64,000 bases of DNA from Bradyrhizobium sp. in8p8 (GTDB lineage Bacteria; Pseudomonadota; Alphaproteobacteria; Rhizobiales; Xanthobacteraceae). Positions within the stretch are counted from its first letter, which is position 1; each line of letters begins with the position of its first letter. The position numbers and the translations under genes were made by a program. The notes beneath the pieces were generated by a model. That model did no database searches, was not told the origin of the DNA, and saw nothing but the letters and a program-made list of their open reading frames with translations. The stretch lies in NCBI RefSeq assembly GCF_000426845.1, contig NZ_AUGD01000018.1, positions 1 to 64,000 on the forward strand, written 5' to 3'. Below are positions 17,953-29,195 of this stretch, piece by piece.

Positions 17953-18723
17953 ATGAAGCGAACCCGTCCCTTCAAGCGCAAGCCGAAACGCTCCGAGCCG
18001 AAGCACAGGGAGCCGGAGGTCGTCGATCCGCGCAACATTGACGACGATCCGGTGGTCCAGGGCATCCTGACCGCGATTAGCCAGAAGCGGCTCAAGCCAG
18101 GCGCCAAGCTCGGCGAGGACAAGCTTGCCGCAGCTTTCGGTACCACGCGGATTCACATCCGCCAGGCCTTGTCCCATCTCGCCTCGCGCAAGGCGGTTAT
18201 GCAGATCCCCAACCGGGGCGCCTTCGTGTACCGGCCGAGTTGGGAGGAGGCGCAGGACATCTTTGCCGCGCGTCGGATCATCGAGACCGCAGCTGTGAGC
18301 GCCGCGGTCGACCGGCTGGACAAGGCCGGCAAGGCGGAGCTGAAGGCGCATATGGAGCGCGAGGCGCGTCACGATCGCAATGACCGCTGGGCCTCGCTGT
18401 CGCTGACGGCCGAGTTCCACATCCTGGTGGCCAAGCTTGCCGGCAACCGCGTGTTGCTGGAAATATCGCGCGAGCTGATGCTGCGGACGTCGCTGGCGAT
18501 CGCGACCTTCGAGCAGCCAGGCGAGCCGGATTGCTCGCCCGACGCCCACCCCGACATCGGCGCATTGATCCTTGCCCGCAACAAGGCTGGTGCGATCCAT
18601 GCCATGCATCATCACATCGAGGAGATGGAGCAGCGGATCCGGCCGAAGAAAGGCGAGGACGAGGTCGACGAGCTGACCGCGATCTTCCAGGAGATTGGCG
18701 CGCGGGCGCGGGCGGGCGGATAG
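17953..18723 (+). CDS. GntR-family transcriptional regulator (FCD type)
   Basis: 256 residues. A basic N-terminal tail (KRTRPFKRKPKRS) precedes the winged helix: LKPGAKLGEDKLAAAFGTTR, then IRQALSHLASRKAVMQIPNRGAFV, the classic GntR helix-turn-helix and wing. The C-terminal FCD all-helical ligand domain (AQDIFAARRIIETAAVSAA onward) contains the metal-site type residues Asp/His (EFHILVA, HHHIEEMEQ). It probably regulates the divergent ABC operon and the racemase gene that follows one base after its stop. The ligand is likely the transported compound. Confidence 0.9.
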   Translation: MKRTRPFKRKPKRSEPKHREPEVVDPRNIDDDPVVQGILTAISQKRLKPGAKLGEDKLAAAFGTTRIHIRQALSHLASRKAVMQIPNRGAFVYRPSWEEAQDIFAARRIIETAAVSAAVDRLDKAGKAELKAHMEREARHDRNDRWASLSLTAEFHILVAKLAGNRVLLEISRELMLRTSLAIATFEQPGEPDCSPDAHPDIGALILARNKAGAIHAMHHHIEEMEQRIRPKKGEDEVDELTAIFQEIGARARAGG

Positions 18724-18724
18724 C

Positions 18725-19381
18725 ATGGCGGGCCGCCGCATCCTCCTGATCAATCCGAACAGCCTCGAGGCGACCACTACGATGATGGTGGCGATTGCCA
18801 AGTCTGCAGCCGCGGATGGCTTCGACATTGCCGGCGTCACGGCAGCGCGTGCGCCCACAATGATCGTCTCGGCGGATGCGCTGGAGGCAGCGGCGCCTGA
18901 GGTCGAGGAGATCGCGCGTGCCCGCTCTGGCGATTGCGACGGCATCATCGTCGCGGCATTTGGCGATCCCGGTCTCGCAAGGATCAAGCTGACCATGAGA
19001 TTGCCTGCCGTCGGCATTGGTGAGTCCTCGATGCTGGAAGCCGCGGAGAACGGCCGACGCTTCGGCGTGGCGACCACGACGCCGCTGCTGAAAGCGAAGA
19101 TCGACGCACTGCCGGATGTGCTGGGATTGCGATCGCACTACACCGGTACACGCTTCACCGTAGGCGATCCGCATGAGTTGATGCGTGATCCATCGCTTTT
19201 GCGCACTGCGCTTGCGGGCGCGGTCGAGGCCTGCATTGCGCAGGACGGAGCGGAAGCGGTGATCGTCGGCGGCGGCCCGCTGGGTGAAGCGGCACGCGAG
19301 CTTGAGGCGATCTTTACCGTGCCGGTCATCGCGCCGGTCCCGTCAGCCGTGCGGCGGATCATTCGTCTCGTCGCGGTGTAA
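18725..19381 (+). CDS. Asp/Glu/hydantoin racemase-family protein lacking both canonical cysteines
   Basis: 218 residues. ILLINPNSLEATTTMMVAI (6-24) is the family's N-terminal signature. FGDPGL (79-84) and VGIGESSML (96-104) mark the first active-site lobe, and FGVATTT the second. Known hydantoin and allantoin racemases use two Cys (about residues 79 and 184, in ACFxDPGL and GCAGM). Here the first site reads VAAFGDPGL (Ala78) and the second IVGGGPLG (Gly183). The protein may thus be a non-racemising homologue, for example a decarboxylase-like or ligand-binding relative, or use other residues. It begins one base after the GntR stop and is probably co-transcribed with it. Confidence 0.75.
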   Translation: MAGRRILLINPNSLEATTTMMVAIAKSAAADGFDIAGVTAARAPTMIVSADALEAAAPEVEEIARARSGDCDGIIVAAFGDPGLARIKLTMRLPAVGIGESSMLEAAENGRRFGVATTTPLLKAKIDALPDVLGLRSHYTGTRFTVGDPHELMRDPSLLRTALAGAVEACIAQDGAEAVIVGGGPLGEAARELEAIFTVPVIAPVPSAVRRIIRLVAV

Positions 19382-19540
19382 CAAAGAACCGGGGCGACCA
19401 GCAATTTCCGCGGCGCGGCATCGGCCGTGATGCGGAAACTGTTTTCCTTGACATGAGGTCTGCCGTGCTCGACGTGTAACGACGTCGCGTGATTGTGAGT
19501 GCGTGCCCTCGCGACGAGAAGAACCGCACGGGAGGACGTC

Positions 19541-21262
19541 GTGAGCGTAAGCCTCAACGAACAGGATTACCTCGCCACCTTGCACGAGCTATGGAACAAG
19601 GCTTGGCCGAAAGGGACGCCGCGCTCGCCGAACTATCTGCACGGCGAAGTTCCCCTGACGGAATATCTGCGCGCCTGGGCGAAGCGAAGTCCGGAGAGGC
19701 CCGCGGTGATCTTCTATGGCCACGTCACGACATACGCGGACCTCGACCGGCAGAGCGACCGGTTTGCCGCGCTGTTGCAGGCCAAGGGCATAAGCAAAGG
19801 CGACCGCGTCGCCGTCTTTCTGCCGAACTGCCCGCAGTTCCACATTGTGTTCTTCGGCATCCTGAAGCTCGGCGCGGTCCATGTTCCCGTCAGCCCGTTG
19901 TCGCGCGCGTTCGAGCTGTCCTACGAGTTGAACGACACCCAGGCCGAGGTGATCGTCGCGCTGGACCAGCTCATGCCGGTTGTCGAGCAGGTCAGGGACG
20001 AGGTGCGGCTGCGCGAGATCATCGTCACGAGTTTTGCCGATGTCGTACCGGCAAAGCCGGCAATTCCGGCGCCAGACTCGATCCGTGTGCCGCGCGCCGC
20101 AGTCACCGGCGCGACCGATCTGTTGCCGGCGCTTGCTGCGATGCCGATTCCTGTGCCGCTGCCGCCTGCCGGCCTCGATGACGTCGCCGCGCTCAATTAC
20201 ACCGGCGGCACGACCGGCATGCCCAAGGGCTGCGTCCACACCCATCGCGACATGGTCTACACGGCCGCCGCCAATTACGGCATCTCGGTGCTGTCCGACG
20301 AGAGCAGCGTCTTCCTGTCGTTCTTTCCTGAGTTCTGGATCGCGGGCGAGAACTTTGGCCTGATCTTCCCGCTGTTCTCGGGCGCGACGCTGGTCCTGCT
20401 CGCGCGCTGGGATGCCGTCGGCGCGATGGCCGCGATCGACAAATACAAGGTCACAATCACGGCGATGCCGGTGGACGGTGCGGTCGAGCTGATGGATCAT
20501 CCGCGCTGGAACGAGTTCGACCTGTCGTCGCTGCAGCAGGTGCGCGTGGTCTCCTTCGTCAAGAAGCTCAACGCCGACTATCGCAAGCGCTGGAAGGATC
20601 TCACCGGCACGATCCTGATGGAAGCGGCCTGGGGCATGACGGAGACCCACACCTCCAACACCTTCACGGCTGGCTTTCAGGACGACGATTTCGATCTCAA
20701 CAACCAGCCGATCTTCGTCGGGCTGCCGGTCCCCGGTGCCGAGTTCAAGATCACCGATTTCGAAACCGGCGCACTCTTGCCGCTGGGTGCCGAAGGCGAG
20801 ATCCGCGTGCGCACGCCGTCACTGCTCAAGAGCTACTGGAACAAGCCGGAGGCGACCGCGGAGTCCCTGATCGACGGCTGGCTTCGCACCGGCGACATCG
20901 GCGCCATCGACAAGGATGGCTTCCTGCACTTCCTCGGCCGCCGCAAGGAGATGCTGAAGGTCAAAGGCATGAGCGTGTTTCCGCCGGAGATCGAGGCGTT
21001 GCTGGGGCAACATCCAAAGGTGCTGGGTTCGGGCGTGGTCGGGCGCGAGGACCCCGAGAGGGGGCAGGTGCCGGTGGCCTTCATCCAGCTCAAGCCGGAG
21101 GCGGTCGGCAGCGTCTCTGCGGAGGATCTGCGTGCCTGGTGCGCCGAGCGCATGGCCGTCTACAAGGTCCCCGAGATACGCATCATCGAAGCCCTGCCCC
21201 TGACCGCAACGGGCAAAGTGAAGAAGCAGGACCTCAATCCAATTCTGCCTGCTGCTGTCTGA
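19541..21262 (+). CDS. Acyl-CoA synthetase / AMP-dependent CoA ligase
   Basis: 573 residues from the GTG at 19541, chosen because a GGGAGG ribosome binding site lies five bases upstream; the frame continues upstream without one. The AMP-binding motif LNYTGGTTGMPKGCVHTH (near 223-240), the core AAWGMTET and the hinge/C-terminal motifs GWLRTGDIGAIDKDGFL, GRRKEMLKVKGMSVFPPEIE and TATGKVKKQDL with its catalytic Lys are complete. It activates a carboxylic acid to its CoA ester. The substrate is not predictable, but the next gene encodes an acyl-CoA carboxylase 12 bases downstream, so the acyl-CoA produced may be carboxylated. Confidence 0.9.
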   Translation: MSVSLNEQDYLATLHELWNKAWPKGTPRSPNYLHGEVPLTEYLRAWAKRSPERPAVIFYGHVTTYADLDRQSDRFAALLQAKGISKGDRVAVFLPNCPQFHIVFFGILKLGAVHVPVSPLSRAFELSYELNDTQAEVIVALDQLMPVVEQVRDEVRLREIIVTSFADVVPAKPAIPAPDSIRVPRAAVTGATDLLPALAAMPIPVPLPPAGLDDVAALNYTGGTTGMPKGCVHTHRDMVYTAAANYGISVLSDESSVFLSFFPEFWIAGENFGLIFPLFSGATLVLLARWDAVGAMAAIDKYKVTITAMPVDGAVELMDHPRWNEFDLSSLQQVRVVSFVKKLNADYRKRWKDLTGTILMEAAWGMTETHTSNTFTAGFQDDDFDLNNQPIFVGLPVPGAEFKITDFETGALLPLGAEGEIRVRTPSLLKSYWNKPEATAESLIDGWLRTGDIGAIDKDGFLHFLGRRKEMLKVKGMSVFPPEIEALLGQHPKVLGSGVVGREDPERGQVPVAFIQLKPEAVGSVSAEDLRAWCAERMAVYKVPEIRIIEALPLTATGKVKKQDLNPILPAAV

Positions 21263-21274
21263 GTGAGAGAGATC

Positions 21275-24200
21275 ATGCCGTTCAAGAAGCTCCTGATCGC
21301 CAACCGCGGCGAGATCGCCATCCGCATTGCCCGCGCGGCCGCCGACGCCGGCATCGCGACGGTCGCGATTCATCCTGCGGATGATGCGCTGTCGCTGCAT
21401 GTGCGCGTTGCGGACGAAGCGATCGAAATTCCTGGCCGCGGCGCGCGGGCCTATCTCGACATTGACGCCGTGGTGAAGGCGGCCAAGGCGATGGGCTGTG
21501 ACGCCGTGCATCCCGGCTATGGCTTTCTCAGCGAGAACGCGACCTTCGCCAAAGCCTGCTCCGACGCAAATATCACCTTCGTCGGTCCTCAGGCGACAGC
21601 GCTCGAGCTGTTCGGTGACAAGGTCGCGGCGCGTCAGCTGGCAAAACGCTGCGGCGTGCCGATCATCGCCGGCACCACCGGGCCATCGAGTCTTGAGGAG
21701 ATCACGGCCTTTTTCGCATCACTCGGCAGCAACGCAGCCATCGTCATCAAAGCAATGGCGGGCGGCGGCGGCCGCGGCATGCGTGTCGTCGAGAACGCGT
21801 CCGATCTTTCGGAAGCCTATGCGCGCTGCCAGTCCGAGGCCAGGGCGGCGTTTGGATTCGACGGCGTCTATGCCGAGCGGCTGATCCGGCAGGCGCGCCA
21901 CATCGAGGTGCAGATCATCGGCGACCGCCACGGTGCGATCTCCCATCTCTGGGAACGCGAATGCACCATCCAGCGCCGCCACCAGAAGCTGATCGAGGTG
22001 GCACCGAGCCCCTCGCTAAGCGATGCGTTGCGCGGCCGCATCATCGAGGCGGCGAAGCAACTGGCGGCGGCTGCATCCTACGACAATCTCGGCACGTTCG
22101 AGTTCCTCGTCGATGGCGGCGCCGAGGACAGCTTTGCCTTCATCGAGGCCAACCCGCGGCTCCAGGTCGAGCACACCGTCACGGAAGAGGTGCTTGGTGT
22201 CGACCTGGTGCGCGCCCAGCTCGCGGTGGCCGGGGGCAGCCCGCTAGCCGCTCTGGGTCTTGCGCAGGAATCGATCCCGAAGCCGCGCGGCTATGCCATG
22301 CAGCTCCGCGTCAACATGGAAACGCTCGACGAGACGGGCGCAACCCATCCGACTGGCGGCGTGCTCGCGGTGTTTGAGCCGCCATCGGGCCCCGGCGTCC
22401 GCGTCGACAGCTTTGGCTATGCCGGCTACAAGACCAGTGCTGCGTTCGATTCGCTGCTCGCCAAGGTCATCGTGCATACGCCGGGCGAATCCTGGCATGA
22501 CGTGGTCGCCAAGGCTTCGCGTGCCTTGCGCGAATTCCGCATCGACGGCGTCGTCACCAATATCGCCTTCCTCCAGGCGGTGCTCGCGCATTCCGATTTC
22601 AGGATCAACCGCATCGCGACCGACTTCATCGATCGCAATATCGGCAAGCTGGTCGAGGCGGCCGATGGCGCGGCCAAGCCGCTCTACTTTGCCGCGGCCG
22701 AGCGTGGCGGTGTCCAAGGCGCTGAAGCTCTCGTTGCGCAAACGGTGCCCGAAGGTGCGGTGATGGTCGCGGCGCCCTTGCAGGGCACCATCGTCACCAT
22801 CCAGGTGAAGGAAGGCGAGATCGTGCGCCCCGGCCAGCAGCTCGCCGTGATCGAGTCGATGAAGATGGAGCATCTGGTCATGACCGAGCAGGGTGGCCGG
22901 GTCATGAAGCTCGTCGCCGGCGATGGCGTTACGCTGATGCATGGCGAGCCGATCCTCTATCTCGAGCCGCTCGACGTCGCGGCCGACAGCACGGCGGCGG
23001 AAGCCGAGATCGATCTCGATCACATTCGCCCAGATCTCGCTGAACTGATCGCGCGCCAGGCCAATACGCTGGACGAGAACCGCCCCGCCGCGCTCGAGCG
23101 CCGCCGCAACACCAACCAGCGCACCGCGCGCGAGAATGTCGCGCAGCTCGTCGACGACGGCTCGTTCATGGAGTACGGCAGCCTTGCGATCGCGGCGCAG
23201 CGGCGGCGGCGCAAGCTCGACGACCTCATCAAGAACACGCCGGCAGACGGCCTCGTCATGGGCGTCGCCACGGTGAACGCCGAGCAATTCGGCCCCGAGG
23301 GCGCGCGCTGCATCGTCGTGGCCTATGACTACACCGTGCTCGCGGGCACGCAGGGTCACATGAACCACAAGAAGATCGACCGCATGCTGACGCTGGCGGA
23401 AGACTGGCGCGTGCCGCTGGTGTTCTATGCCGAAGGCGGCGGCGGCCGGCCGGGCGACACCGACCGGCTCGGCATGACCGGGCTCGACGGACCGTCCTTC
23501 GTGCAGTTCGCTCGGCTCTCCGGGCTCGTGCCGGTCGTCGGCGTCGTCTCCGGCTATTGCTTCGCCGGCAACGCCGCGATGCTCGGCTGCTGCGACGTCA
23601 TCATTGCCACCAAGAATGCCTCGATCGGCATGGGTGGCCCGGCCATGATCGAGGGCGGCGGGCTCGGCGTCTATCATCCTGCCGAGGTCGGCCCTGTGAC
23701 GTTCCAGGCGCCGAACGGCGTCATCGACATCCTCGTCGAGGACGAGGAAGAGGCGACGCGCGTCGCGCAAAAATATCTGTCGTACTTCCAGGGCGCGGTG
23801 ACGGAATGGGAAACCGCGGACCAGCGCCTCTTGCGCCGTGCCATCCCCGAGAACCGCCTGCGCGTCTACGACATCCGCAGCGTGATCAACCTCATCGCCG
23901 ACAAGGATTCCGTGCTGGAGCTGCGTCGCGATTACGGCGTCGGCATGATCACCGCACTGATCCGCATCGAAGGCAAACCGTTCGGCCTGATCGCCAACAA
24001 TCCGCGCCATCTCGGCGGCGCGATCGATGCCGATGCCGGCGACAAGGCCGCGCGCTTCCTCCAGCTCTGCGACGCCTTCGATCTGCCGATCGTCTCGCTC
24101 TGCGACACGCCTGGCTTCATGGTCGGGCCGGAAGCCGAGAAGACCGCGATCGTGCGCCACGTCTCGCGGATGTTCGTCACCGGCGCGAGCCTCACCGTGC

Positions 24201-24580
24201 CCTTGTTCGGCATCGTGCTGCGCAAGGGTTATGGGCTCGGCGCGCAGTCGATGATCGGCGGCGGCTTCCATGCCTCATTCTTCACCGCGGCCTGGCCGAC
24301 CGGCGAGTTCGGGGGCATGGGTCTCGAAGGCTACGTCCGCCTCGGCTTCCGGAAGGAGATGGAGGCGATCGCGGATCCCGAGGAGCGCGAGACCTATTAC
24401 CGCAACAAGGTTGCCGAGCTCTACGCCAACGGCAAGGCCGTCTCGATCGCCTCGGTGTTCGAGATTGACAACGTCATCGATCCCGCCGAGACGCGGCGCT
24501 GGATCATGGCGGGCCTGCGCTCCGTGCCGAAACCGCCGGCGCGGACGGCGAAGAAACGACCATGCATCGATACGTGGTGA
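21275..24580 (+). CDS. Single-chain biotin-dependent acyl-CoA carboxylase (BC-BCCP-CT fusion)
   Basis: 1101 residues from ATG 21275. All three functional units are on one chain. The N-terminal biotin carboxylase (about 1-450) begins FKKLLIANRGEIAIRIARAA, with the ATP-grasp glycine loop GGGGRGM and EANPRLQVEHTVTEE. A biotinyl domain follows, with the biotinylation site IESMKMEH, Lys530. A carboxyltransferase domain (about 590-1095) has GVVSGYCFAGNAAMLGCCDV and GIVLRKGYGLGAQSMIGGGF. Most acetyl- and propionyl-CoA carboxylases use separate subunits. The closest described architecture I know is the single-chain long-chain acyl-CoA carboxylase (LCC) reported from actinobacteria and some alphaproteobacteria. 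It probably works with the CoA ligase just upstream. Confidence 0.92.
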   Translation: MPFKKLLIANRGEIAIRIARAAADAGIATVAIHPADDALSLHVRVADEAIEIPGRGARAYLDIDAVVKAAKAMGCDAVHPGYGFLSENATFAKACSDANITFVGPQATALELFGDKVAARQLAKRCGVPIIAGTTGPSSLEEITAFFASLGSNAAIVIKAMAGGGGRGMRVVENASDLSEAYARCQSEARAAFGFDGVYAERLIRQARHIEVQIIGDRHGAISHLWERECTIQRRHQKLIEVAPSPSLSDALRGRIIEAAKQLAAAASYDNLGTFEFLVDGGAEDSFAFIEANPRLQVEHTVTEEVLGVDLVRAQLAVAGGSPLAALGLAQESIPKPRGYAMQLRVNMETLDETGATHPTGGVLAVFEPPSGPGVRVDSFGYAGYKTSAAFDSLLAKVIVHTPGESWHDVVAKASRALREFRIDGVVTNIAFLQAVLAHSDFRINRIATDFIDRNIGKLVEAADGAAKPLYFAAAERGGVQGAEALVAQTVPEGAVMVAAPLQGTIVTIQVKEGEIVRPGQQLAVIESMKMEHLVMTEQGGRVMKLVAGDGVTLMHGEPILYLEPLDVAADSTAAEAEIDLDHIRPDLAELIARQANTLDENRPAALERRRNTNQRTARENVAQLVDDGSFMEYGSLAIAAQRRRRKLDDLIKNTPADGLVMGVATVNAEQFGPEGARCIVVAYDYTVLAGTQGHMNHKKIDRMLTLAEDWRVPLVFYAEGGGGRPGDTDRLGMTGLDGPSFVQFARLSGLVPVVGVVSGYCFAGNAAMLGCCDVIIATKNASIGMGGPAMIEGGGLGVYHPAEVGPVTFQAPNGVIDILVEDEEEATRVAQKYLSYFQGAVTEWETADQRLLRRAIPENRLRVYDIRSVINLIADKDSVLELRRDYGVGMITALIRIEGKPFGLIANNPRHLGGAIDADAGDKAARFLQLCDAFDLPIVSLCDTPGFMVGPEAEKTAIVRHVSRMFVTGASLTVPLFGIVLRKGYGLGAQSMIGGGFHASFFTAAWPTGEFGGMGLEGYVRLGFRKEMEAIADPEERETYYRNKVAELYANGKAVSIASVFEIDNVIDPAETRRWIMAGLRSVPKPPARTAKKRPCIDTW

Positions 24581-24676
24581 GGGCAGTGCAGCAATAGCCT
24601 GCGTCCCGGTTCCCGATTGACATCCCCGCCTGTGGTGCCAGACTTTGCACAATAATACAGGGTGGAGACGTCTGCG

Positions 24677-26548
<1,872 letters not shown>

Positions 26549-26669
26549 ACCGGCTCGACGTCCCGCCTCTGCCGAAAGAAGTCGGAATTCTGGCGCAGCT
26601 TGGGTCTTCGCGCGGCTGGCACGCCGTCGTGAACGTGCATCTCCAGGAATTATGAGAGGAGAGGATTCG

Positions 26670-27557
26670 ATGGAGGAGATCGAAGTCTTTCTGGCTGTCG
26701 TCGAGGCCGGCAGCCAGACCGCGGCTGCGCGGCGGTTGGGGCGGTCGCTGCAATCGGTCAACCGGGCACTGGCGGCGCTGGAACGCGGCATCGGTGTCGA
26801 ACTGGTGCGGCGAACCACGCGGCAGTCGCTGGCGACGGAAGCGGGGCTGGCGTTCTATCGTCGTGTCAAGCCCGCCTTTGCCGAAATCAGCGAGGCGCGC
26901 CTGGAAGCGGCCAATCGCCGCGTCGAGCCGTCGGGCCTGCTCCGCCTCGCCGCGCCCGTGCTGTTCGGGTCGACCCACGTCGTGCCGGCGATCGCTGATT
27001 TCATGGCGCGCTTTCCGCGGATCGAGACCGATCTCAATGTCACCGATCGGCCCGTCGACGTCGTCGGCGACGGTTTCGATCTGGCCGTGCGGATCAGGGA
27101 GTTGCCGGATTCGTCGCTGAAGGCGCGGCGCCTCGGTGAACTGCGTACGGTCGTGTACGGCGCACCGGCCTATTTCGCGCGCCACGGTCGTCCGCGTCAT
27201 CCCGACGATCTTGCGGATCATCAATGCATCCTGCGCAAGACCGGCCCGGGTGACACGGAGGTGTGGCGGTTTCAGATCGGCGGCAAGGCGAAGCTGCTGC
27301 AGGTGTACGGCCGCTTCCGGACCGACAATACCAATGCCGCGCAGGCGGCCGCCTGCCACGGCGTCGGAATCGGCTATGCGCCGTTCTGGCAGATACGCGA
27401 TCGCGTCGATCAGGGGGCGCTGGAGATCGTGCTGGCGGATTTCGAGGCGCCGCGCATGCCGGTGTATGCCGTGGTTCCGCCGAGCTCGGCACCGCCAGCC
27501 AAGACGCGCCTGTTTCTCGATCTGCTGGCGGAGCGGCTGAAGCGCGAGCGGCTCTGA
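26670..27557 (+). CDS. LysR-family transcriptional regulator
   Basis: 295 residues from ATG 26670, preceded by GAGAGGAG. The N-terminal winged helix (MEEIEVFLAVVEAGSQTAAA, then RRLGRSLQSVNRALAALE) is followed by a periplasmic-binding-protein-like effector domain from about residue 90. The recognition helix reads SLQSVNRALAALERGIG, slightly divergent from the usual SQPAVSRQI. It precedes the FAD oxidoreductase gene by 175 bases on the same strand and may regulate it, though LysR genes more often sit divergently to their targets. Confidence 0.9.
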   Translation: MEEIEVFLAVVEAGSQTAAARRLGRSLQSVNRALAALERGIGVELVRRTTRQSLATEAGLAFYRRVKPAFAEISEARLEAANRRVEPSGLLRLAAPVLFGSTHVVPAIADFMARFPRIETDLNVTDRPVDVVGDGFDLAVRIRELPDSSLKARRLGELRTVVYGAPAYFARHGRPRHPDDLADHQCILRKTGPGDTEVWRFQIGGKAKLLQVYGRFRTDNTNAAQAAACHGVGIGYAPFWQIRDRVDQGALEIVLADFEAPRMPVYAVVPPSSAPPAKTRLFLDLLAERLKRERL

Positions 27558-27732
27558 GATTTCCGGTGTTCCCACGCATTGGCCATGCCGCGCCGGCGAG
27601 GCGTTTCGTCCGCATTCTACCGGTTTGCGGCAATGTCTATCCCGCGACGCGCCGGTTGTTCGCCGGCTCGGGCGACCGCAGCTTGAGGGCCACGGGCACA
27701 TACCCGCCCGGCTCGGCGTGAAGGACCGCACC

Positions 27733-29163
27733 ATGACCCCCAATCGACGCACGCTCTTGAATGCAAGTGTCAGCGCCACCGCGATGCTGGCTTCCACCGC
27801 TCTTGCCGGACAATCGCACGGTCCGTCCAGCGGATCGCCGGCCGGCGCCGAATTGAACTGCAGCCCGGAAGCTTGCGCGGCCGCGAGCGAGGATTTCGGT
27901 CACATCATTCACAAGCGGCCACGTGCGGTGTTCAGGCCGACGACGTCTGCCGGAATCGCGGAGATTCTGCGATGGGCCGGGCAGCAAGGGCTGACGGTTG
28001 CCGCGCGCGGACAGGGCCACGGCATCTATGGTCGGTCCATGACCGAGGGCGGCATCGTGATCGACCTCGGCGCGCTGGCCACGATCCATCGGGTAGAGCC
28101 GGACCGTGTCGTGGTCGATGCAGGTGCGACCTGGCACGCAGTGCTGGAAGCGACCCTGGCCAAGGGGCTCGTTCCGCCGGTCCTGACCAACTATCTCGGC
28201 CTGTCCGTGGGTGGCACTCTCGCCGTCGGCGGAATCGGCGGATCGTCGTCGCGACACGGCCTGCAGACGGACCAGGTTCTCGAACTCGATGTGGTGACGG
28301 GCGAGGGCCGGCAATTGACCTGCTCGCCAACCTCCAGCGCCGGGCTCTACGATGCCGTTCGGGCGGGGCTCGCCCAATGCGCGATCATCGCGAGGGCGAC
28401 GCTCCGCCTGGTGCGTGCGCCGGAACGGGTCCGCCGCTTTCAGCTCTCATATCCGGATCTCCCGTCGCTGACGGCCGATCAGCGGCGCGTTCTGGACGCG
28501 GCGCGCTTCGATCAGTTGCAAGGAGCCGTCGTGCCCGACGGAGCCGGTGGCTGGCGATACCTGCTGGAGGCAGGCGTATTCCATGACGGTCAGTCTCCTG
28601 TCGATGACGAGGCGCTGCTTGCCGGCTTATCGGATCGCCGCGAGAGCGCCGTCATCACCGACCTCACCTTCCGCGACGACGCCAATGCATTTGCGAAGCT
28701 CGAAACGCTCCTGAGGTCGAACGGCCAGTGGTTCAATCCGCATCCCTGGCTCCTCACCTTCTTGCCCGGCAGCAACGCGATGGAGATCGCGAGCGAGGTC
28801 ATTGCCGGGATCAACAGTGAGGATATCGGTCCGTTCGGGCGGATTACCTACTATCCCATGGTCACGGATGAATGCCGCACGCCGCTGGTCCGGTTGCCCG
28901 GCGAGCGGATCGTGTTCCCGTTCAATCTCATCCGTATCCCCGCATCGGCGGACAAGGCGAATGCGGAGCGGCTGATCGCGCGAAATCGCGAATTGTATGA
29001 TCGCATTCGCGGCGCGGGCGGCGTGCTGTACCCGGTGAGCGCATTTCCGATGTCGTCCCGGGATTGGGCAGATCATTTCGGCGCGCAATGGCCGCTGTTG
29101 CGTGAAGCCAAGGCGCAGCATGATCGCGGCAGCCATCTCACTCCGGGCTATAAGCTGTTCTAG
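27733..29163 (+). CDS. Exported FAD oxidoreductase resembling cytokinin dehydrogenase
   Basis: 476 residues from ATG 27733. The N-terminal signal has two arginines (NRRTLL) and a hydrophobic core, suggesting Tat export of the folded flavoprotein. The body follows the cytokinin dehydrogenase (CKX) pattern closely. ARGQGHGIYG has His96 at the position of the covalent FAD His, in a GHG rather than the plant GHS context. GLSVGGTLAVGGIGGSSSRH is the CKX FAD-binding loop, then HGLQTDQVLELDVVTGEG, AGLAQCAIIARATLRLV, HPWLLTF (about 338) and a C-terminal LTPGYKLF. The catalytic Asp of plant CKX (WTDYLYL) corresponds to Asn153 in LTNYLGL. A plant-type cytokinin oxidase in a rhizobium would matter for nodulation, but the substrate is unproven and the change at Asn153 argues for caution. 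Confidence 0.8.
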   Translation: MTPNRRTLLNASVSATAMLASTALAGQSHGPSSGSPAGAELNCSPEACAAASEDFGHIIHKRPRAVFRPTTSAGIAEILRWAGQQGLTVAARGQGHGIYGRSMTEGGIVIDLGALATIHRVEPDRVVVDAGATWHAVLEATLAKGLVPPVLTNYLGLSVGGTLAVGGIGGSSSRHGLQTDQVLELDVVTGEGRQLTCSPTSSAGLYDAVRAGLAQCAIIARATLRLVRAPERVRRFQLSYPDLPSLTADQRRVLDAARFDQLQGAVVPDGAGGWRYLLEAGVFHDGQSPVDDEALLAGLSDRRESAVITDLTFRDDANAFAKLETLLRSNGQWFNPHPWLLTFLPGSNAMEIASEVIAGINSEDIGPFGRITYYPMVTDECRTPLVRLPGERIVFPFNLIRIPASADKANAERLIARNRELYDRIRGAGGVLYPVSAFPMSSRDWADHFGAQWPLLREAKAQHDRGSHLTPGYKLF

Positions 29164-29195
29164 ATTGCCGGATCCGGCATCGGGCGGCGGGCTCG

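Noticed and set aside
22244..24271. Long antisense frame of about 675 codons opposite the carboxylase
   Set aside because: It is a mirror of high-GC codon bias in a real gene, rich in Arg, Ala, His and Asp without any domain. Similar antisense frames lie opposite tex and the CoxL-like gene and were dropped for the same reason.
24634..24648. Sigma-54-like promoter (GG...GC) before the AcoR-type activator
   Set aside because: The spacing between GG and GC is 11 bases; the -24/-12 class requires 10. The GG block also reads GGTGCC rather than GGCAC.
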